64,000 bases of DNA from Geodermatophilaceae bacterium URHA0031 (GTDB lineage: Bacteria; Actinomycetota; Actinomycetes; Mycobacteriales; Geodermatophilaceae), in assembly GCA_000620205.1 (NCBI GenBank), contig JHVP01000008.1, forward strand, positions 124,001-188,000, read 5' to 3'. Below the pieces are notes generated by a model. It saw only the letters and a list, made by a program, of their open reading frames with translations. It did no database searches and was not told the DNA's origin. Below, in pieces: positions 8,361-18,314 of the stretch (position 1 is its first letter; each line of letters starts with the position of its first letter). Made by a program: the position numbers and the translations under genes.

Positions 8361-10019
8361 TCAGCCCTTGGAGAGCACGCCGTAGCGGAACTTGAAGGAC
8401 GCGTCCAGCGTGTCCTCCGTGCCGTTGACGTCCTTGCCGACGACGGCGACCTGGGAGCCCTGCAGGTACGGGACGGTGGCCAGGTCCTTGGCCTCCTCGG
8501 TCTGCACCTGCTCGATCACCTGCTGGCGGGCGGCCGGGTCCGTGGTCGACACCTCCTGCTGGATGAGGGCGTTGATCGCGTCGTTCTTGTAGTGGTTCTG
8601 CAGGAACGCCGTGCTGGTGTCGGTGTTCAGGAAGAACGGCGTCAGGTAGTTGTCGGCGTCGGAGAAGTCCGGGAACCAGCCGAGCTGGTAGGCCGGGTAG
8701 ACGTCGGCGACACGGTCCTTGGAGTACTGCACCCACTCGGTGGTCTGCAGGTTCACGGTGAACAGGCCGCTGGACTCCAGCTGGTCCTTGATCAGCGCGT
8801 ACTCGTCACCCGAGGACGGCCCGTAGTGGTCGCTCGAGTACTGCAGGCTCAGCTCGATCGGCGTGGTCACACCGGCTGCGGCCAGCCGCTGCTTGGCCTT
8901 GTCCGCGTCCGGGCCACCGCTGCCGTCGCCGTAGGCGTCCTTCAGCGGGGTGATGGCGCCGGTCAGGCCCTCGGGGACGAAGGAGTACAGCGGGGTGTAG
9001 GTGCCCTTGTAGACCTGGTCGGCGATCTCCTGGCGGTCGATCAGGTCGGCGACCGCCTGGCGAACGGCCAGCGCCTTGGCCGGGTCCGCCTCGGGCGTGG
9101 TGGCGCCGAAGGGCTGGGTGTTGAAGTTGAAGGTGATGTAGCGGATCTCGCCGCCGGGGCCGTCGACGACCTGCACGTTGTCGTTGCCGCGCAGGTCGGC
9201 GATGTCGGTGGCCGACAGGCTGCGGAAGGCGACGTCGATGTTGCCCTCCTGGATGTCCAGCTTCAGGTTGGAGGCGTCCGCGTAGTACTTCACGTTGACC
9301 TTGTCGGTCTTCGGCGTGCCGAGCGAGCCCTGGTAGTCCGGGTTCGCCTCGTAGGAGACCAGGTTGTTCTGGTCGTAGTTGGTGATCGTGTACGGGCCGG
9401 CGAAGGCCTTGCCCGCGACGATGTCCGCGTCCGGGGTCAGCGCGGTGGCCGACAGCACCTCCTCGTCGACGACCGGGCCCACGTTGGTGGACAGGATCTG
9501 CGGGAACGTCTGGTCGTTGGCGACCTTGAGGTGGAACACGACGGTCGTGTCGTCGGGTGCGTCGACGCTGGCCAGGTTGGCCAGCAGCGAGGCGGGGCCG
9601 TTGGGGTCGTTGATCGCGATGATCCGGTCGATGCTGAACTTCGCGTCCGAGGCCGTGAGGTCGTGGCCGTTGACGAAGGTCAGGCCGGGCTTGAGCTTGA
9701 CCGTGAAGTCCGTCGGTGAGGTGAAGTCGGCGGACTCGGCGATGTCCGGCGCGACGTCGGGGTTGCCCGGCGTCGTGTTCAGCAGGAACGGGTAGACCTG
9801 GTTCATCACCGCGAACGAGCCGTTGTCGTAGGCGCCCGCGGGGTCGATCGTGAGGATCTTGTCGCTGGTGCCGATCGTCAGGCTGCCGCCACCCCCGCTG
9901 GAGCCGCCGCCGTCGCCGTCGTCGCTGCCGCCGCCGCACGCGGACAGCGCGAGCGCTGCCGCCGTGATGCCTGCCGTCGCGACCAGCGTGCGCCGGCCGT
10001 TCCTGGACACGGAGTTCAT
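8361..10019 (-). CDS. ABC transporter substrate-binding lipoprotein, family 5
   Basis: A 552-residue lipoprotein. Basic start, hydrophobic core and lipobox LSAC give lipidated Cys28, then a Gly/Ser/Asp linker. The mature part is an SBP_bac_5 domain (DppA/OppA family): an N-terminal LTIGTSDKILTIDPAG-like strand and a FVNGHDLTASDAKFSIDRI block resembling the family signature (FHDG-x-x-xT-A-x-DV). It captures peptide or oligosaccharide substrates outside the membrane for the permeases downstream. It is the first gene of the importer operon, and the 174-bp gap upstream should hold the promoter. That gap includes a 7-bp inverted repeat with 6-nt spacer (10109-10115/10122-10128) that could be an operator. 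Confidence 0.92.
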   Translation of the reverse strand: MNSVSRNGRRTLVATAGITAAALALSACGGGSDDGDGGGSSGGGGSLTIGTSDKILTIDPAGAYDNGSFAVMNQVYPFLLNTTPGNPDVAPDIAESADFTSPTDFTVKLKPGLTFVNGHDLTASDAKFSIDRIIAINDPNGPASLLANLASVDAPDDTTVVFHLKVANDQTFPQILSTNVGPVVDEEVLSATALTPDADIVAGKAFAGPYTITNYDQNNLVSYEANPDYQGSLGTPKTDKVNVKYYADASNLKLDIQEGNIDVAFRSLSATDIADLRGNDNVQVVDGPGGEIRYITFNFNTQPFGATTPEADPAKALAVRQAVADLIDRQEIADQVYKGTYTPLYSFVPEGLTGAITPLKDAYGDGSGGPDADKAKQRLAAAGVTTPIELSLQYSSDHYGPSSGDEYALIKDQLESSGLFTVNLQTTEWVQYSKDRVADVYPAYQLGWFPDFSDADNYLTPFFLNTDTSTAFLQNHYKNDAINALIQQEVSTTDPAARQQVIEQVQTEEAKDLATVPYLQGSQVAVVGKDVNGTEDTLDASFKFRYGVLSKG

Positions 10020-10193
10020 CCGCTACCTCGATCTCGTGGGAGGCGGCCTGCGGGCGCACGGAGGCGCAGCACCGCAGCCGCCTGTGGCCATCGGAAGTCC
10101 ATGACTAACACACCGGTCCCACGGTGTGAGAAGCGCGGATCAGGCTGTGATCGTGTTGTGACCACGGCCGGACGCCGGTGCGACGCCGGCGAC

Positions 10194-12281
10194 TCAGAAG
10201 CTGCCGCTGCCGCCGAAGTCGCCGCCACCCCCGCCGAAGTCACCGCCACCACCGAACCCGCCGCCGTCACCACCGCCGTAGCCACCGCCGTAACCACCGC
10301 CGAGCCCGCCCAGCAGGATGCTGCCCAGGACCCCGCCCGCCACGCCACCGGCCACCCCGCCGGCGAAGCCGCCACCGCCGTAGCCACCCCGGTAGCCACC
10401 GCCGTAGCCAGGCCGGCCGCCGTACCGCCCGCCGTAGCCGCCGGACATGTAGTCGTCGACGTCCTGCTGCGCCTCGGCCAGCGCCTGCTGGGCGAGCCCG
10501 TCGGCCCGCTGCGCCGCGCGCACCGCCGCGATCGGGTCCGAGGCACCCAGTCGGGACGCCTCGTCGAGGTGGCGCTCGGCCTCGGCCAGCCGGGTGCGCG
10601 CGGAGCTCCCGACGGCGCCCCGGCGGGTGGCGATGAAGTCGCCGGCCACCGTCACCGACGAGTCCGCGGACCGGATCGCCTGCTGCAGGTGGGCAGCGGC
10701 CCGCTCCTGCTGCTGGCGGGCATCGCGGGCCGGCTCGAGGGCCGCCTCGAGCGCCAGGTCCGCCTCGTCCAGCCGGCGCACCGCGGCCAGCGGGTCCGGG
10801 AGCGCACCGGCGCGCGGCTGCATCTCGGTGAGCGAACCCGCCAGCGCGCTCTCGGCCCGGGCGAGCTGCTCACGCAGCCCCGGGGTGTCGACGCCGCGGG
10901 ACAGCATCGCGCGGGCCTCCGCGATGTCCTTCTCCGTCTCCGCCCGCACGTCGTCGAACCGGGCCCCGATCGCCGCCAGCTCGGCGGCGAGCCGGTCCAC
11001 GCCGTCGATCAGCGTCCGGCTCTGGGCCAGCGCGTCCTCCGCTGCGCGGATCGCCGGGACCGCGCCGGCCGGCCGGCCGGCGTCGAGCTCCCCCCGGCCG
11101 TGGGCGACGGCCTGCTCGGCCAGGTCGATCCGGGTGCGCGCCTCGGCGGCGTTCTGGGCGACCGCCGCCCAGGCCGACCGGGCGAAGCGCTGCTCGAGGT
11201 CCTGCAGGGTCCGCTCCGCCGCGGGCACCTGCGCCCGGGCCGCCTCGATGGCCGGCGTGAGGGCCGCGAGGGACTCCGGCGCGGACTCCTGCAGGTGGCG
11301 CAGCCGCGCGTACGCCTCCGCCTGGCCGGACAGCCGGGCGTTCGCGGCGGCGGTCAGCTGCAGCAGCTCGGTGAGCATGCGGCGCTGGGTCGGCTCGTCC
11401 TCGGGGATGTCGTCGTCGAGTTCCTGCCGGATGCTGAACGCCCGGGACAGCTCGGCCTTGGACTCGTCCAGCGCCTCCTGGAAGCCGGCGACCGGCTGCT
11501 CGCCGTACTGCGACCGGGCGTAGGCGAGGTCGATCTCGGAGGTCTTCACCGCCTCGTCGAGCGCCAGCAGCTCCTCGCTGGCCCGGAAGGTCAGCTGCTG
11601 GGTGCTGGTGCCGTGGTGCGGGTCGCGGGCCGCGGCCTCGGCGGCCGCGCGCTCCTCCGCCGCCCGGGCGGAGGCGGCCGCCTGCTTCTTGCGGCGCCGG
11701 CTGCGCACCGCGGCGTACCCGCCGCCGCCCACGACGGCGATCCCGAGCAGCACGGCCAGGGCGCCCCCGCCGCCGCCATCGCCCCCGCCGCCGTTCCCGC
11801 CTCCGCTGGAACTCGCGTCGCCGGACTGGATCCCGTCGGCGAGGGTCACCGCCGCGGTGGCCCAGTCGCCCTGGCTGAGCTCCGGCTCGACGTCGTTGCT
11901 GACCAGGTCGGCCATGCCGGTCTCGGTGACGTCCGTGTTCGGGCCCACGTGGTACGCGTCCCGCTGGTCCTCGGTGGCGACGGCGAAGAGGACGTCGTTG
12001 TTGCCCAGGGCCGACTGCTCGAAGGCCTCGTTGGCCCAGGTGTTCGGCTGCACGCCGTCGAAGGAGTCCACGTAGACGACGTAGAGCTGGGTGCCGTCCT
12101 CGGCCTGGAGGTCCTCCAGGGCCGACTGCACCTGCTGCTCCTCGCTGCTGCTGAGCACATCGGCCTCGTCGGTGACCTGGCTGGTGACCGAGACCGGTGG
12201 GGAGGCGGCCGCGGTACCGGTGACCAGCATCGGCGCGACCAGCACGGAGAGGGCGGCGACCAGTCGGGGGAGGCGGGACAT
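10194..12281 (-). CDS. TPM-domain membrane protein with coiled middle and Gly-rich tail
   Basis: A 695-residue protein. A signal peptide (residues 1-27) is followed by a TPM domain (about 32-150: VTDEADVLSSSEEQQVQ, then LYVVYVDSFDG). A Gly/Ser linker and one membrane helix (about 172-190) end in a basic stop-transfer RSRRRKK. Next comes a long Ala/Glu/Arg-rich alpha-helical region (about 200-600, probable coiled coil), and the tail is GGYGG/GGGG low complexity ending FGGSGSF. TPM domains occur in thylakoid TLP18.3/Psb32 and in many bacterial membrane proteins with unclear function. ATG 12281 was chosen because it starts the signal peptide. The same architecture is known in actinobacteria. Role unknown. 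Confidence 0.85.
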   Translation of the reverse strand: MSRLPRLVAALSVLVAPMLVTGTAAASPPVSVTSQVTDEADVLSSSEEQQVQSALEDLQAEDGTQLYVVYVDSFDGVQPNTWANEAFEQSALGNNDVLFAVATEDQRDAYHVGPNTDVTETGMADLVSNDVEPELSQGDWATAAVTLADGIQSGDASSSGGGNGGGGDGGGGGALAVLLGIAVVGGGGYAAVRSRRRKKQAAASARAAEERAAAEAAARDPHHGTSTQQLTFRASEELLALDEAVKTSEIDLAYARSQYGEQPVAGFQEALDESKAELSRAFSIRQELDDDIPEDEPTQRRMLTELLQLTAAANARLSGQAEAYARLRHLQESAPESLAALTPAIEAARAQVPAAERTLQDLEQRFARSAWAAVAQNAAEARTRIDLAEQAVAHGRGELDAGRPAGAVPAIRAAEDALAQSRTLIDGVDRLAAELAAIGARFDDVRAETEKDIAEARAMLSRGVDTPGLREQLARAESALAGSLTEMQPRAGALPDPLAAVRRLDEADLALEAALEPARDARQQQERAAAHLQQAIRSADSSVTVAGDFIATRRGAVGSSARTRLAEAERHLDEASRLGASDPIAAVRAAQRADGLAQQALAEAQQDVDDYMSGGYGGRYGGRPGYGGGYRGGYGGGGFAGGVAGGVAGGVLGSILLGGLGGGYGGGYGGGDGGGFGGGGDFGGGGGDFGGSGSF

Positions 12282-12298
12282 GCCCCCATCGTCGCTGA

Positions 12299-12748
12299 TC
12301 AAGCCGGAACCGGGGCGGGTGGTGCGCCGACCGCGTGCAGCCGGCGCTTGGCCACCGCGATCGGCAGCTGGCCGACCAGCGCCGGGAGCAGCCAGAACAC
12401 CGGGTTGCCGGTCTCGGCGATCAGCACCCCGGTGACCAGCGCGATGTAGGACCCACCGAGCAGGTGCGGCTGCCAGCTGCGCCATCCCGGCCAGCCCCGG
12501 CGCCGGGCCAGCGCCCCGGTGACCACGAGCGCCTCCGTGGCCACCGCCACCGGCAGCAGCCAGCCCAGCTGCGGATCGGTGACGGCGAGGACCCCGGCGG
12601 AGACCGCCACCCCGGCGACGACGACCTGGTAGGCCACCGCCAGGCCGGTCGCCGGATGCCCGCGGAGCCGGGCCGCCGCCCAGGCGGGGCCGATCAGCAG
12701 GCCGCCGCTGCCCAGGACGACGTGCAGGACCAGGACGACGTCGCGCAT
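12299..12748 (-). CDS. Four-helix integral membrane protein, function unknown
   Basis: A 149-residue protein, nearly all hydrophobic. Segments lie at about 3-22, 35-52, 60-77 and 95-125. A conserved-looking His sits in the first helix (VLHVVLGSGG), which resembles DUF2306-type or heme/quinone membrane proteins, but I cannot assign it. ATG at 12748 is preferred over a GTG nine bases earlier, because GAAGGGGG then has normal ribosome-binding spacing. Its stop is 17 bp before the TPM-protein start on the same strand, so the two may be cotranscribed. Confidence 0.65.
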   Translation of the reverse strand: MRDVVLVLHVVLGSGGLLIGPAWAAARLRGHPATGLAVAYQVVVAGVAVSAGVLAVTDPQLGWLLPVAVATEALVVTGALARRRGWPGWRSWQPHLLGGSYIALVTGVLIAETGNPVFWLLPALVGQLPIAVAKRRLHAVGAPPAPVPA

Positions 12749-12774
12749 CCCCACCACCCCCTTCGGCCGGACCG

Positions 12775-12805
12775 CCGCGGCCCGGTGCCGGCGCCCGGGC
12801 CGCGG
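12775..12805 (-). repeat. Inverted repeat upstream of the 149-aa membrane protein gene
   Basis: Perfect 11-bp arms (12775-12785 and 12795-12805) flank a 9-nt loop, 27 bp upstream of the start codon at 12748. It could be a second terminator for the VOC gene or a leader hairpin. Confidence 0.4.
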
Positions 12806-12837
12806 AGGTGCCGCCGCAGGGCGTGCACCGAGCCTGA

Positions 12838-12856
12838 CCCGGGGCAGCGCCCCGGG
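12838..12856 (-). terminator. Terminator after the VOC gene
   Basis: Perfect 8-bp GC arms (12838-12845 and 12849-12856) flank a 3-nt loop, 25 bp downstream of the VOC stop on the minus strand. Confidence 0.55.
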
Positions 12857-12881
12857 ACAGGTGCCAGATGTCAGGTCCTGC

Positions 12882-13640
12882 TCAGCCTGCGAGCTCCGCC
12901 ATCACCGAGAAGGAGGCGCCCCACGGGTCGGCGACGACGGCGAACCGGCCGAACTCGGTGTCCTGGGCGGCCATCAGGACCTTGCCGCCGCCGGCCTCGA
13001 CGGCCCGGACGGCCTCGTCGGTGGACGCCACCGAGAAGCAGGTCGACCACCCGGCGGGCAGCCCCGGCGAGATCCCGGTGAGCCCGCCCAACGGTCGGTC
13101 GCCGGTGGCGAAGGTGGTGTAGTCCTCGGCGCCGGGGATCTCCTGCCAGCTGAAGCCGAACACCGCGCCGTAGAACTCACGCGCCGCGGCGGGGTCGTCG
13201 ACGGCGGCCTCGTTCCAGACCAGCGAGCCGGGCTCGTTGAACACCTCGACACCGGTGGTCTCGCCGGCCTGCCAGATGCCGAAGGGGTTGCCCTGCGGGT
13301 CGAGGACGATCGCCATCCGGCCGAACGGGCCGACGTCCATCGGGGGGCCCAGCACCGTACCCCCGGCGTCGGCGACCCTGGCGGCCGTGTCGTCGGCGTC
13401 CTCGGTGGCGAAGTACGTCGTCCAGCGTGGCGGGTCGTCCGGGATCATCTGCGGCCCTATCCCGGCGGCGTCGCGGCCGTCCTTCTGGGCCCTGGCGTAA
13501 CCGCCGTACTCGGGTTCACCGCCCGTGTACGTCCAGCCGAGGACCGACGTGTAGAACGCCCGTGCTCCGTCCAGGTCGGGGGTGCCGAGGTCGACCCAGC
13601 ACGGCGTGCCGGACGGCCAGGGGGTGTCGCGAGTCGGCAT
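12882..13640 (-). CDS. Two-domain VOC (glyoxalase/bleomycin-resistance fold) protein
   Basis: The protein has 252 residues. ATG 13640 has a perfect AGGAGG five bases upstream, which rules out the longer in-frame reading. Two tandem vicinal-oxygen-chelate modules are visible: residues about 10-125 (PCWVDLGTPDLDGARAFY, then GRMAIVLDPQGNPFGIW) and about 135-250 (NEAAVDDPAAAREFYGAVFG, then FAVVADPWGASFSVM). Proteins of this layout (27-kDa antigen Cfp30B type) are common in actinobacteria, bind small molecules or metals, and rarely have a proven reaction. It is divergent from the Rieske gene. Confidence 0.85.
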   Translation of the reverse strand: MPTRDTPWPSGTPCWVDLGTPDLDGARAFYTSVLGWTYTGGEPEYGGYARAQKDGRDAAGIGPQMIPDDPPRWTTYFATEDADDTAARVADAGGTVLGPPMDVGPFGRMAIVLDPQGNPFGIWQAGETTGVEVFNEPGSLVWNEAAVDDPAAAREFYGAVFGFSWQEIPGAEDYTTFATGDRPLGGLTGISPGLPAGWSTCFSVASTDEAVRAVEAGGGKVLMAAQDTEFGRFAVVADPWGASFSVMAELAG

Positions 13641-13776
13641 GACTCCTCCTCGGGTCGGGTGGTCGACCGTCCCACCGGGCACCGACAGTCCTGCCGCCCC
13701 GGCGTACGAGGTCTGCACGCCGCTGCGCCGGGTAGGGAGGTCGGCACCCACCGAGACCAGGAGGCCGGAGCCCGCC

Positions 13777-14148
13777 ATGGACACCGCACCCGAGCCCGAC
13801 CGCGTCCCCGCCGCCGACCTGCCGCCGGGCACCGTGCGCCCTGCTGGGCAGTGGGCGGTGGTCAACGACGGCGGCCGGCTCGCGGCCGTCTCCCGCCGGT
13901 GCCGGCACCAGCTGGGCGACCTGGCCCGGGGCAGCGTGGACGCCGAGGGGTGCCTGGTCTGCCCGTGGCACCAGGCCCGCTACGACCTGCACACCGGCGA
14001 GATGGTGTCCGGCCCTCGCGGGTTCCTCGGCTACCACGGCCCGACACCTGGCTACTCCGGCCTGGTGAAGGTGCTCGGTCAGCTGGTGCGGCTCCGCGTC
14101 CGCCGCGCCGTCCGCCGCGGCGACGACGTCGTGGTCATGGACGGGTGA
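13777..14148 (+). CDS. Small Rieske [2Fe-2S] protein
   Basis: A 123-residue soluble protein. The two cluster motifs are CRHQLGD (residues about 47-53, C-x-H) and CPWHQARYD (about 68-76, C-x-x-H), with typical spacing. The N-terminus PAADLPPGTVRPAG resembles that of ferredoxin components of dioxygenases and Rieske-type ferredoxins. No catalytic domain is attached, so it is probably an electron carrier. The partner is not visible nearby. AGGAGG lies 12 bases before the ATG, somewhat far. Confidence 0.85.
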   Translation: MDTAPEPDRVPAADLPPGTVRPAGQWAVVNDGGRLAAVSRRCRHQLGDLARGSVDAEGCLVCPWHQARYDLHTGEMVSGPRGFLGYHGPTPGYSGLVKVLGQLVRLRVRRAVRRGDDVVVMDG

Positions 14149-14161
14149 CGTGCTGGAACGG

Positions 14162-14212
14162 CCCCGCTGCAGGGGCCCGCGCTGAGCCTGCGAAGCGTGG
14201 GGGGCAGCGGGG
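14162..14212. terminator. Hairpin between the Rieske gene and recR (convergent)
   Basis: Arms of 9 bp (14162-14170 and 14204-14212) enclose an inner GC-rich region that can fold further. TCCTTATT follows on the plus strand. Likely the shared terminator of the two convergent genes. Confidence 0.5.
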
Positions 14213-14219
14213 TCCTTAT

Positions 14220-14819
14220 TCAGGCGTCGATGCGGCGGCGGCCCTCGAAGGCGCGACCCAGGGTGACCTCGTCGGCGTACTCGAGGTCACCGCCCACCGG
14301 CAGGCCGCTGGCCAGCCGGGAGACGGCCAACCCGAGCGGACCCACCAGCCGGGCCAGGTAGGCCGCGGTCGCCTCGCCCTCCAGGTTCGGGTCGGTCGCG
14401 ATGATCAGCTCGGTGACCTGGCCGTCCATCAGCCGGGTCATCAGCTCCTTGACCCGCAGGTCGTCGGGGCCGATGCCCTCGATCGGGCTGATCGCGCCGC
14501 CGAGCACGTGGTAGCGGCCCTTGAACTCGCGGGTGCGCTCGATCGCCACGACGTCCTTGGGCTCCTCGACGACGCAGATGACGTCGAGCACCCGCCGCGG
14601 GTCGCGGCAGATCCGGCACTGCTCGCCCTCGGCGACGTTGTAGCAGGTCACGCAGAAGCGGACCTCGGCCTGCACCCGCTGCAGGGCCGCGACCAGCCGG
14701 CCCACGTCGGCCGACTCCGCGGCCAGCAGGTGGAAGGCGATGCGCTGCGCGCTCTTGGGACCGACGCCGGGCAGCCGCCCGAGCTCGTCGATGAGGTCCT
14801 GGACAGCGCCCTCGTACAC
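14220..14819 (-). CDS. recR: Recombination mediator RecR
   Basis: A 199-residue protein, the family's usual length. Helix-hairpin-helix [17 protein letters not shown] is at 16-32, a zinc finger at Cys56/59/68/71, and a Toprim domain from about 80 ([12 protein letters not shown] through [10 protein letters not shown]). With RecF/RecO it helps load RecA on gapped DNA. GTG at 14819 is preceded by GAAGGAG. It lies downstream of ybaB and dnaX on the same strand, the conserved bacterial order dnaX-ybaB-recR. Confidence 0.97.
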   Translation of the reverse strand: MYEGAVQDLIDELGRLPGVGPKSAQRIAFHLLAAESADVGRLVAALQRVQAEVRFCVTCYNVAEGEQCRICRDPRRVLDVICVVEEPKDVVAIERTREFKGRYHVLGGAISPIEGIGPDDLRVKELMTRLMDGQVTELIIATDPNLEGEATAAYLARLVGPLGLAVSRLASGLPVGGDLEYADEVTLGRAFEGRRRIDA

Positions 14820-14862
14820 GGTTCTCCTTCGAGTGGGACGGCGGTGCGCCGCCCCGGGTGGG

Positions 14863-15198
14863 TCAGAAGCCGGGCAGACCCAGCCCGCCGCCGAGGCCGC
14901 CGGTGACGGGGCCCATGGTGGCGGCGGCGAGCTCGTTCACGGCCCGCTGGGCGTCCCGCAGCGCGGCGACGACCAGGTCCTGCAGGGTCTCGACGTCGTC
15001 GGGGTCGACGACGGTCGGGGAGATGGTCAGCGCGACGACGTCACCGTTGCCGGTCATGGTGGCGCTCACCAGACCACCGCTGGCCGTGCCGGTCACCTCA
15101 CTGGTGGCCAGCTGCTGCTGCGCGTCGGCGAGTGCCTGCTGCATCTTCTGCGCCTGCTGCAGCAACTGGCTCATGTCGGGCTGGCCACCGGGTCCCAT
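14863..15198 (-). CDS. ybaB: YbaB/EbfC family nucleoid-associated protein
   Basis: An 111-residue DNA-binding protein. The start [20 protein letters not shown] parallels the mycobacterial homologue (MQPGGDMS...), so ATG 15198 is preferred to ATG 15174. The middle shows the family core [19 protein letters not shown] and [18 protein letters not shown]. The tail is Gly-rich. YbaB dimers coat DNA and affect compaction. It sits between dnaX and recR as in most bacteria, 43 bp before recR. Confidence 0.93.
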   Translation of the reverse strand: MGPGGQPDMSQLLQQAQKMQQALADAQQQLATSEVTGTASGGLVSATMTGNGDVVALTISPTVVDPDDVETLQDLVVAALRDAQRAVNELAAATMGPVTGGLGGGLGLPGF

Positions 15199-15350
15199 GA
15201 CCCCGAGCGTAGGTGCTCCTGCCGACAGTCGTGGCCGACTCCCCGCACCCGACCGCATCCGGTCCCGGTCGCTCAGCCCTCGGCCGGCTGCCGACGGTGG
15301 GCGCGGAGTGCCACCTGTGGGCGCGGGACCTGGCAGTCCGCGCCCGCCGT

Positions 15351-17597
15351 TCAGCTGTCGATGGGCCGGGCGCCCAGCTGGGTGCGCAGCAGCTGCAGCG
15401 CCGCCGCCTCCGGGTCCAGCGTGGGGGCGGTGTCCGCACCGTCGGGCGTGACGTCCGCGGCGCGCTCGGCCATCAGCTCGTCGGCCTCGGCGCTCTCCGC
15501 GGCCTGCACCGCTGCCCGCGCCGCCTCGGGGGTCGGCGCCGGGCCGGCCGCCGGCTGCCCGGGGGTGTCGACGACGGCCTGCACCTTCCACCGGACGCCG
15601 AGCAGCTCCTGCAGCGCCTGCCGGACGATGTCCTTGTTCAGGTCGTCGCCGAGCATCTTGGCCAGCGCCGGCGAGGTGGCCACCAGGGTGAGCGTGCCGT
15701 TGCTCAGGTCGTGCACCTGCGCGCTCTTGAGCAGTGCCTCGGTCGTGCGCTTGTGCCGCTTCACCACCGCGAGCAGCTCCGGCCAGATCCGCCGGACGTC
15801 GACGGTGGTCAGCTCGCCGTCCCCTCCCCCGGCCGGCTCCTCGGGGGTCGCCGAGACCAGCGGCGTCGGCTCTCCCCCGCGCGGCGCGGGGGCGGACTCC
15901 GCCGCGGCTCGCGGTGCCGGCGCAGGCGCCGCAGCCCGGACCGGCGGCTCGGCCTGCGGTGCCGGGGTCGGCGGCGCGGGAGGTGCGGCGGCACGCGCCG
16001 GCTGCGGCCAGTCCTCGTCGTCGGTCGGCTCCGGTGGCAGCGGCACGTCGGGCTCACCCGCGGCCACCGACGGCCGGGGACGCACCGTCGGCGGCCCGTC
16101 GACGGCGGAGCCGGAAGAGCCGGAGGACGCGGGAGCCGGCGCGGGAGCGGAGGCCATCGCGCCCGGACGGGCGGTGACCGGCCAGCCGTCGTCACCCTCC
16201 GGGGCCGCGGCCGCCGGCGCGGGTGCGGCCGCCGGGCCGGCCGTGGCGGCCGCGCGGGCCTGGGACGGTCGCACGTACGCCGGGCGGGCGGCGGCCGGCG
16301 GAGCCGCGGCAGCGGCGGGAGCCGGCTCACGCTGCGCCTCGGGCGCGGGCCGCTCCACCGGCGCGGGGGCGGGGCGGGCGGGCGCCACGGGCGCAGCGGC
16401 GACCGCGACCTCCGGACGGCCGGCGTGCTCACCGGCGATCGACATCCGCCGCTCGAGCCGCTCCAGCCGCTGGAGGGTCGCCGCGGCCGAGTCGTCGACG
16501 CCGGGGAGCAGCATCCGGGCGCAGACCAGCTCCAGCAGCAGCCGTGGCGCCGTCGTCCCGCGCATCTCGGTGAGGCCCTCGTGCACGGTGTCGGCCAGCC
16601 GGGAGAGCGTCGCCGCCCCGAGTGCCTGCGCCTGCCGCGACATCAGGTCCAGCCGGTCGGGCGGGCAGTCCAGCAGCCCGTTGCCGCCGGCCTCGGGCAC
16701 GGCGTTGAGCACGATGAGGTCGCGCAGCCGGTCGAGCAGGTCGGTGGCGAACCGGCGCGGGTCGTGCCCGGCCTCCACGACCCGGTCGACGGCCTGGAAG
16801 ACACCCGGTGCGTCGGCGGCGGCGAGCGCGTCGACGGCCTCGTCGAGCAGCGCCTCGTCGGTGACGCCGAGCAGCCCGACCGCGGTGCGGTAGGTGACGC
16901 CGTCCGGCCCGGCGCCGGCCAGCAGCTGGTCGAGGATGGACAGCGAGTCGCGCACCGAGCCACCGCCGGCCCGGACCACCAGCGGGAAGACCGTCGGCTC
17001 GACCTGGACGCCCTCGGCGGCGCAGGTCTTCTCCAGCAGCCCGCGCAGCGTGCTCGGCGGCACCAGCCGGAACGGGTAGTGGTGGGTCCGCGAGCGGATG
17101 GTCGGGAGGACCTTCTCCGGCTCGGTCGTGGCGAAGACGAAGACCAGGAACTCCGGCGGCTCCTCGACCACCTTGAGCAGGGCGTTGAAGCCCTGCGTGG
17201 TGACCATGTGCGCCTCGTCGACGATGTAGACCTTGTAGCGGCTGTGCACCGGCGCGAAGAACGCCTTCTCCCGCAGGTCCCGGGCGTCGTCGACACCACC
17301 GTGGCTGGCCGCGTCGATCTCCATGACGTCGATCGAGCCCGGGCCGTCGGGGGCGAGGGAGACGCACGAGCCGCACACCCCGCACGGCGTGGACGTCGGG
17401 CCCTGCTCGCAGTTCAGCGAGCGGGCCAGGATCCGCGCCGAGGACGTCTTGCCGCAGCCGCGCGGACCGCTGAACAGGTAGGCGTGGTTGATCCGCCCGC
17501 TGTCGACGGCGTTCATCAGGGGTGCGGTGACGTGCTCCTGGCCGACCACCTCGGCGAAGGTCGCCGGGCGGTACTTGCGGTAGAGCGCCAGAGCCAC
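15351..17597 (-). CDS. dnaX: DNA polymerase III subunit gamma/tau
   Basis: A 748-residue clamp-loader ATPase. Walker A GPRGCGKT is at 44-51, zinc-binding Cys at 63, 72, 75 and 78, Walker B IVDEAH (about 123-128) and the sensor/SRC region follow. From about residue 400 an Ala/Pro-rich linker leads to a tau-like C-terminal domain (about 600-720, [19 protein letters not shown]). GTG at 17597 gives [20 protein letters not shown], the universal DnaX N-terminus. I see no slippery A-tract for a gamma frameshift, so probably only the full-length form is made. Confidence 0.96.
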   Translation of the reverse strand: MALALYRKYRPATFAEVVGQEHVTAPLMNAVDSGRINHAYLFSGPRGCGKTSSARILARSLNCEQGPTSTPCGVCGSCVSLAPDGPGSIDVMEIDAASHGGVDDARDLREKAFFAPVHSRYKVYIVDEAHMVTTQGFNALLKVVEEPPEFLVFVFATTEPEKVLPTIRSRTHHYPFRLVPPSTLRGLLEKTCAAEGVQVEPTVFPLVVRAGGGSVRDSLSILDQLLAGAGPDGVTYRTAVGLLGVTDEALLDEAVDALAAADAPGVFQAVDRVVEAGHDPRRFATDLLDRLRDLIVLNAVPEAGGNGLLDCPPDRLDLMSRQAQALGAATLSRLADTVHEGLTEMRGTTAPRLLLELVCARMLLPGVDDSAAATLQRLERLERRMSIAGEHAGRPEVAVAAAPVAPARPAPAPVERPAPEAQREPAPAAAAAPPAAARPAYVRPSQARAAATAGPAAAPAPAAAAPEGDDGWPVTARPGAMASAPAPAPASSGSSGSAVDGPPTVRPRPSVAAGEPDVPLPPEPTDDEDWPQPARAAAPPAPPTPAPQAEPPVRAAAPAPAPRAAAESAPAPRGGEPTPLVSATPEEPAGGGDGELTTVDVRRIWPELLAVVKRHKRTTEALLKSAQVHDLSNGTLTLVATSPALAKMLGDDLNKDIVRQALQELLGVRWKVQAVVDTPGQPAAGPAPTPEAARAAVQAAESAEADELMAERAADVTPDGADTAPTLDPEAAALQLLRTQLGARPIDS

Positions 17598-17645
17598 GGG
17601 TCGAGCTTATGTGCCCGCACCGACGGTCCGGTCCGGCACGCCCCG

Positions 17646-18314
17646 TCAGAGGGTGAGGTGCAGGAAGAACTCGACGGCGCCCTGGTCGTCGACCCGGACG
17701 AAGCCCAGGTTCGGCGCGTCGATGCCGTAGTCACCGAAGGCCACCGGCACCGAGCCGGAGACGTCGACCCCGGCACCGGTCCGGACGACGGAGAGCTCCG
17801 CCTCCACCTGCTGGGTCGTGCCCTTCAGCGTCAGCTCACCGGTCACCGGCACGGTCACCGGGGTGCCGGTGAGCTCGGGCAGGTCCGCCACCTGGGTGAC
17901 GGCGAAGGTCGCGGTCGGGTTCGAGTCGACGTCCATGACGTTGCGGCGGAAGTAGGAGTCGCGCTGCCCGCTGTCGGTCGCGACCGAGGCGACGTCGACG
18001 GTCACGTCGGCGTCGGTCAGGTCCCCGGCGGCGATGACCACCGTGCCGGTGACCTGGTCGGTCGTGCCGGCGACGGTCACGTCGGCGCCGTTGAGCACCT
18101 CGTGCACGCGGTAGCCGGCCGACGAGCCCGCGGCCACGGTCCAGGTGCCGTCGGTGTCGCTGACCAGGGCGGCGTCCGAGGGCTGGACCTCGACGGTGGG
18201 CGCCGGCGGGGCGTCCTCCTCCAGCGCGGCGTAGACCAGCGGTCCCCCGACCGCGGCAGCGGCGACGACGGCGACCGCTCCACCGGTGATCCACCAGGTG
18301 CGACGACTGGGCAT
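17646..18314 (-). CDS. YceI-like domain protein with N-terminal membrane anchor
   Basis: The protein has 222 residues. ATG at 18314 has AAGGGAG upstream and gives a short basic start then a membrane helix (about 8-30), so it is an exported or anchored protein. The rest is a YceI lipocalin-like barrel: GTWTVAAGSSAGYRVHEVL, then DSYFRRNVMDVDSNPTATF and GELTLKGTTQQVEAELSV. YceI proteins bind isoprenoid-type lipids, and some are stress- or acid-induced. It lies between the SRP RNA gene and dnaX on the same strand, 48 bp before dnaX, and is not part of the usual dnaX operon. Confidence 0.85.
   Translation of the reverse strand: MPSRRTWWITGGAVAVVAAAAVGGPLVYAALEEDAPPAPTVEVQPSDAALVSDTDGTWTVAAGSSAGYRVHEVLNGADVTVAGTTDQVTGTVVIAAGDLTDADVTVDVASVATDSGQRDSYFRRNVMDVDSNPTATFAVTQVADLPELTGTPVTVPVTGELTLKGTTQQVEAELSVVRTGAGVDVSGSVPVAFGDYGIDAPNLGFVRVDDQGAVEFFLHLTL

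Noticed and set aside
3222..9719. Very long open frames on the plus strand opposite the ABC importer genes (for example 3222-5453 and 6984-9719)
   Set aside because: They are antisense shadows caused by high GC; composition is Arg/Gly/His-rich with no family motif, and the opposite strand encodes clear ABC proteins.
15351..17597. Programmed frameshift in dnaX producing a gamma form
   Set aside because: No A-rich slippery heptamer is present; the long linker is simply Ala/Pro-rich.
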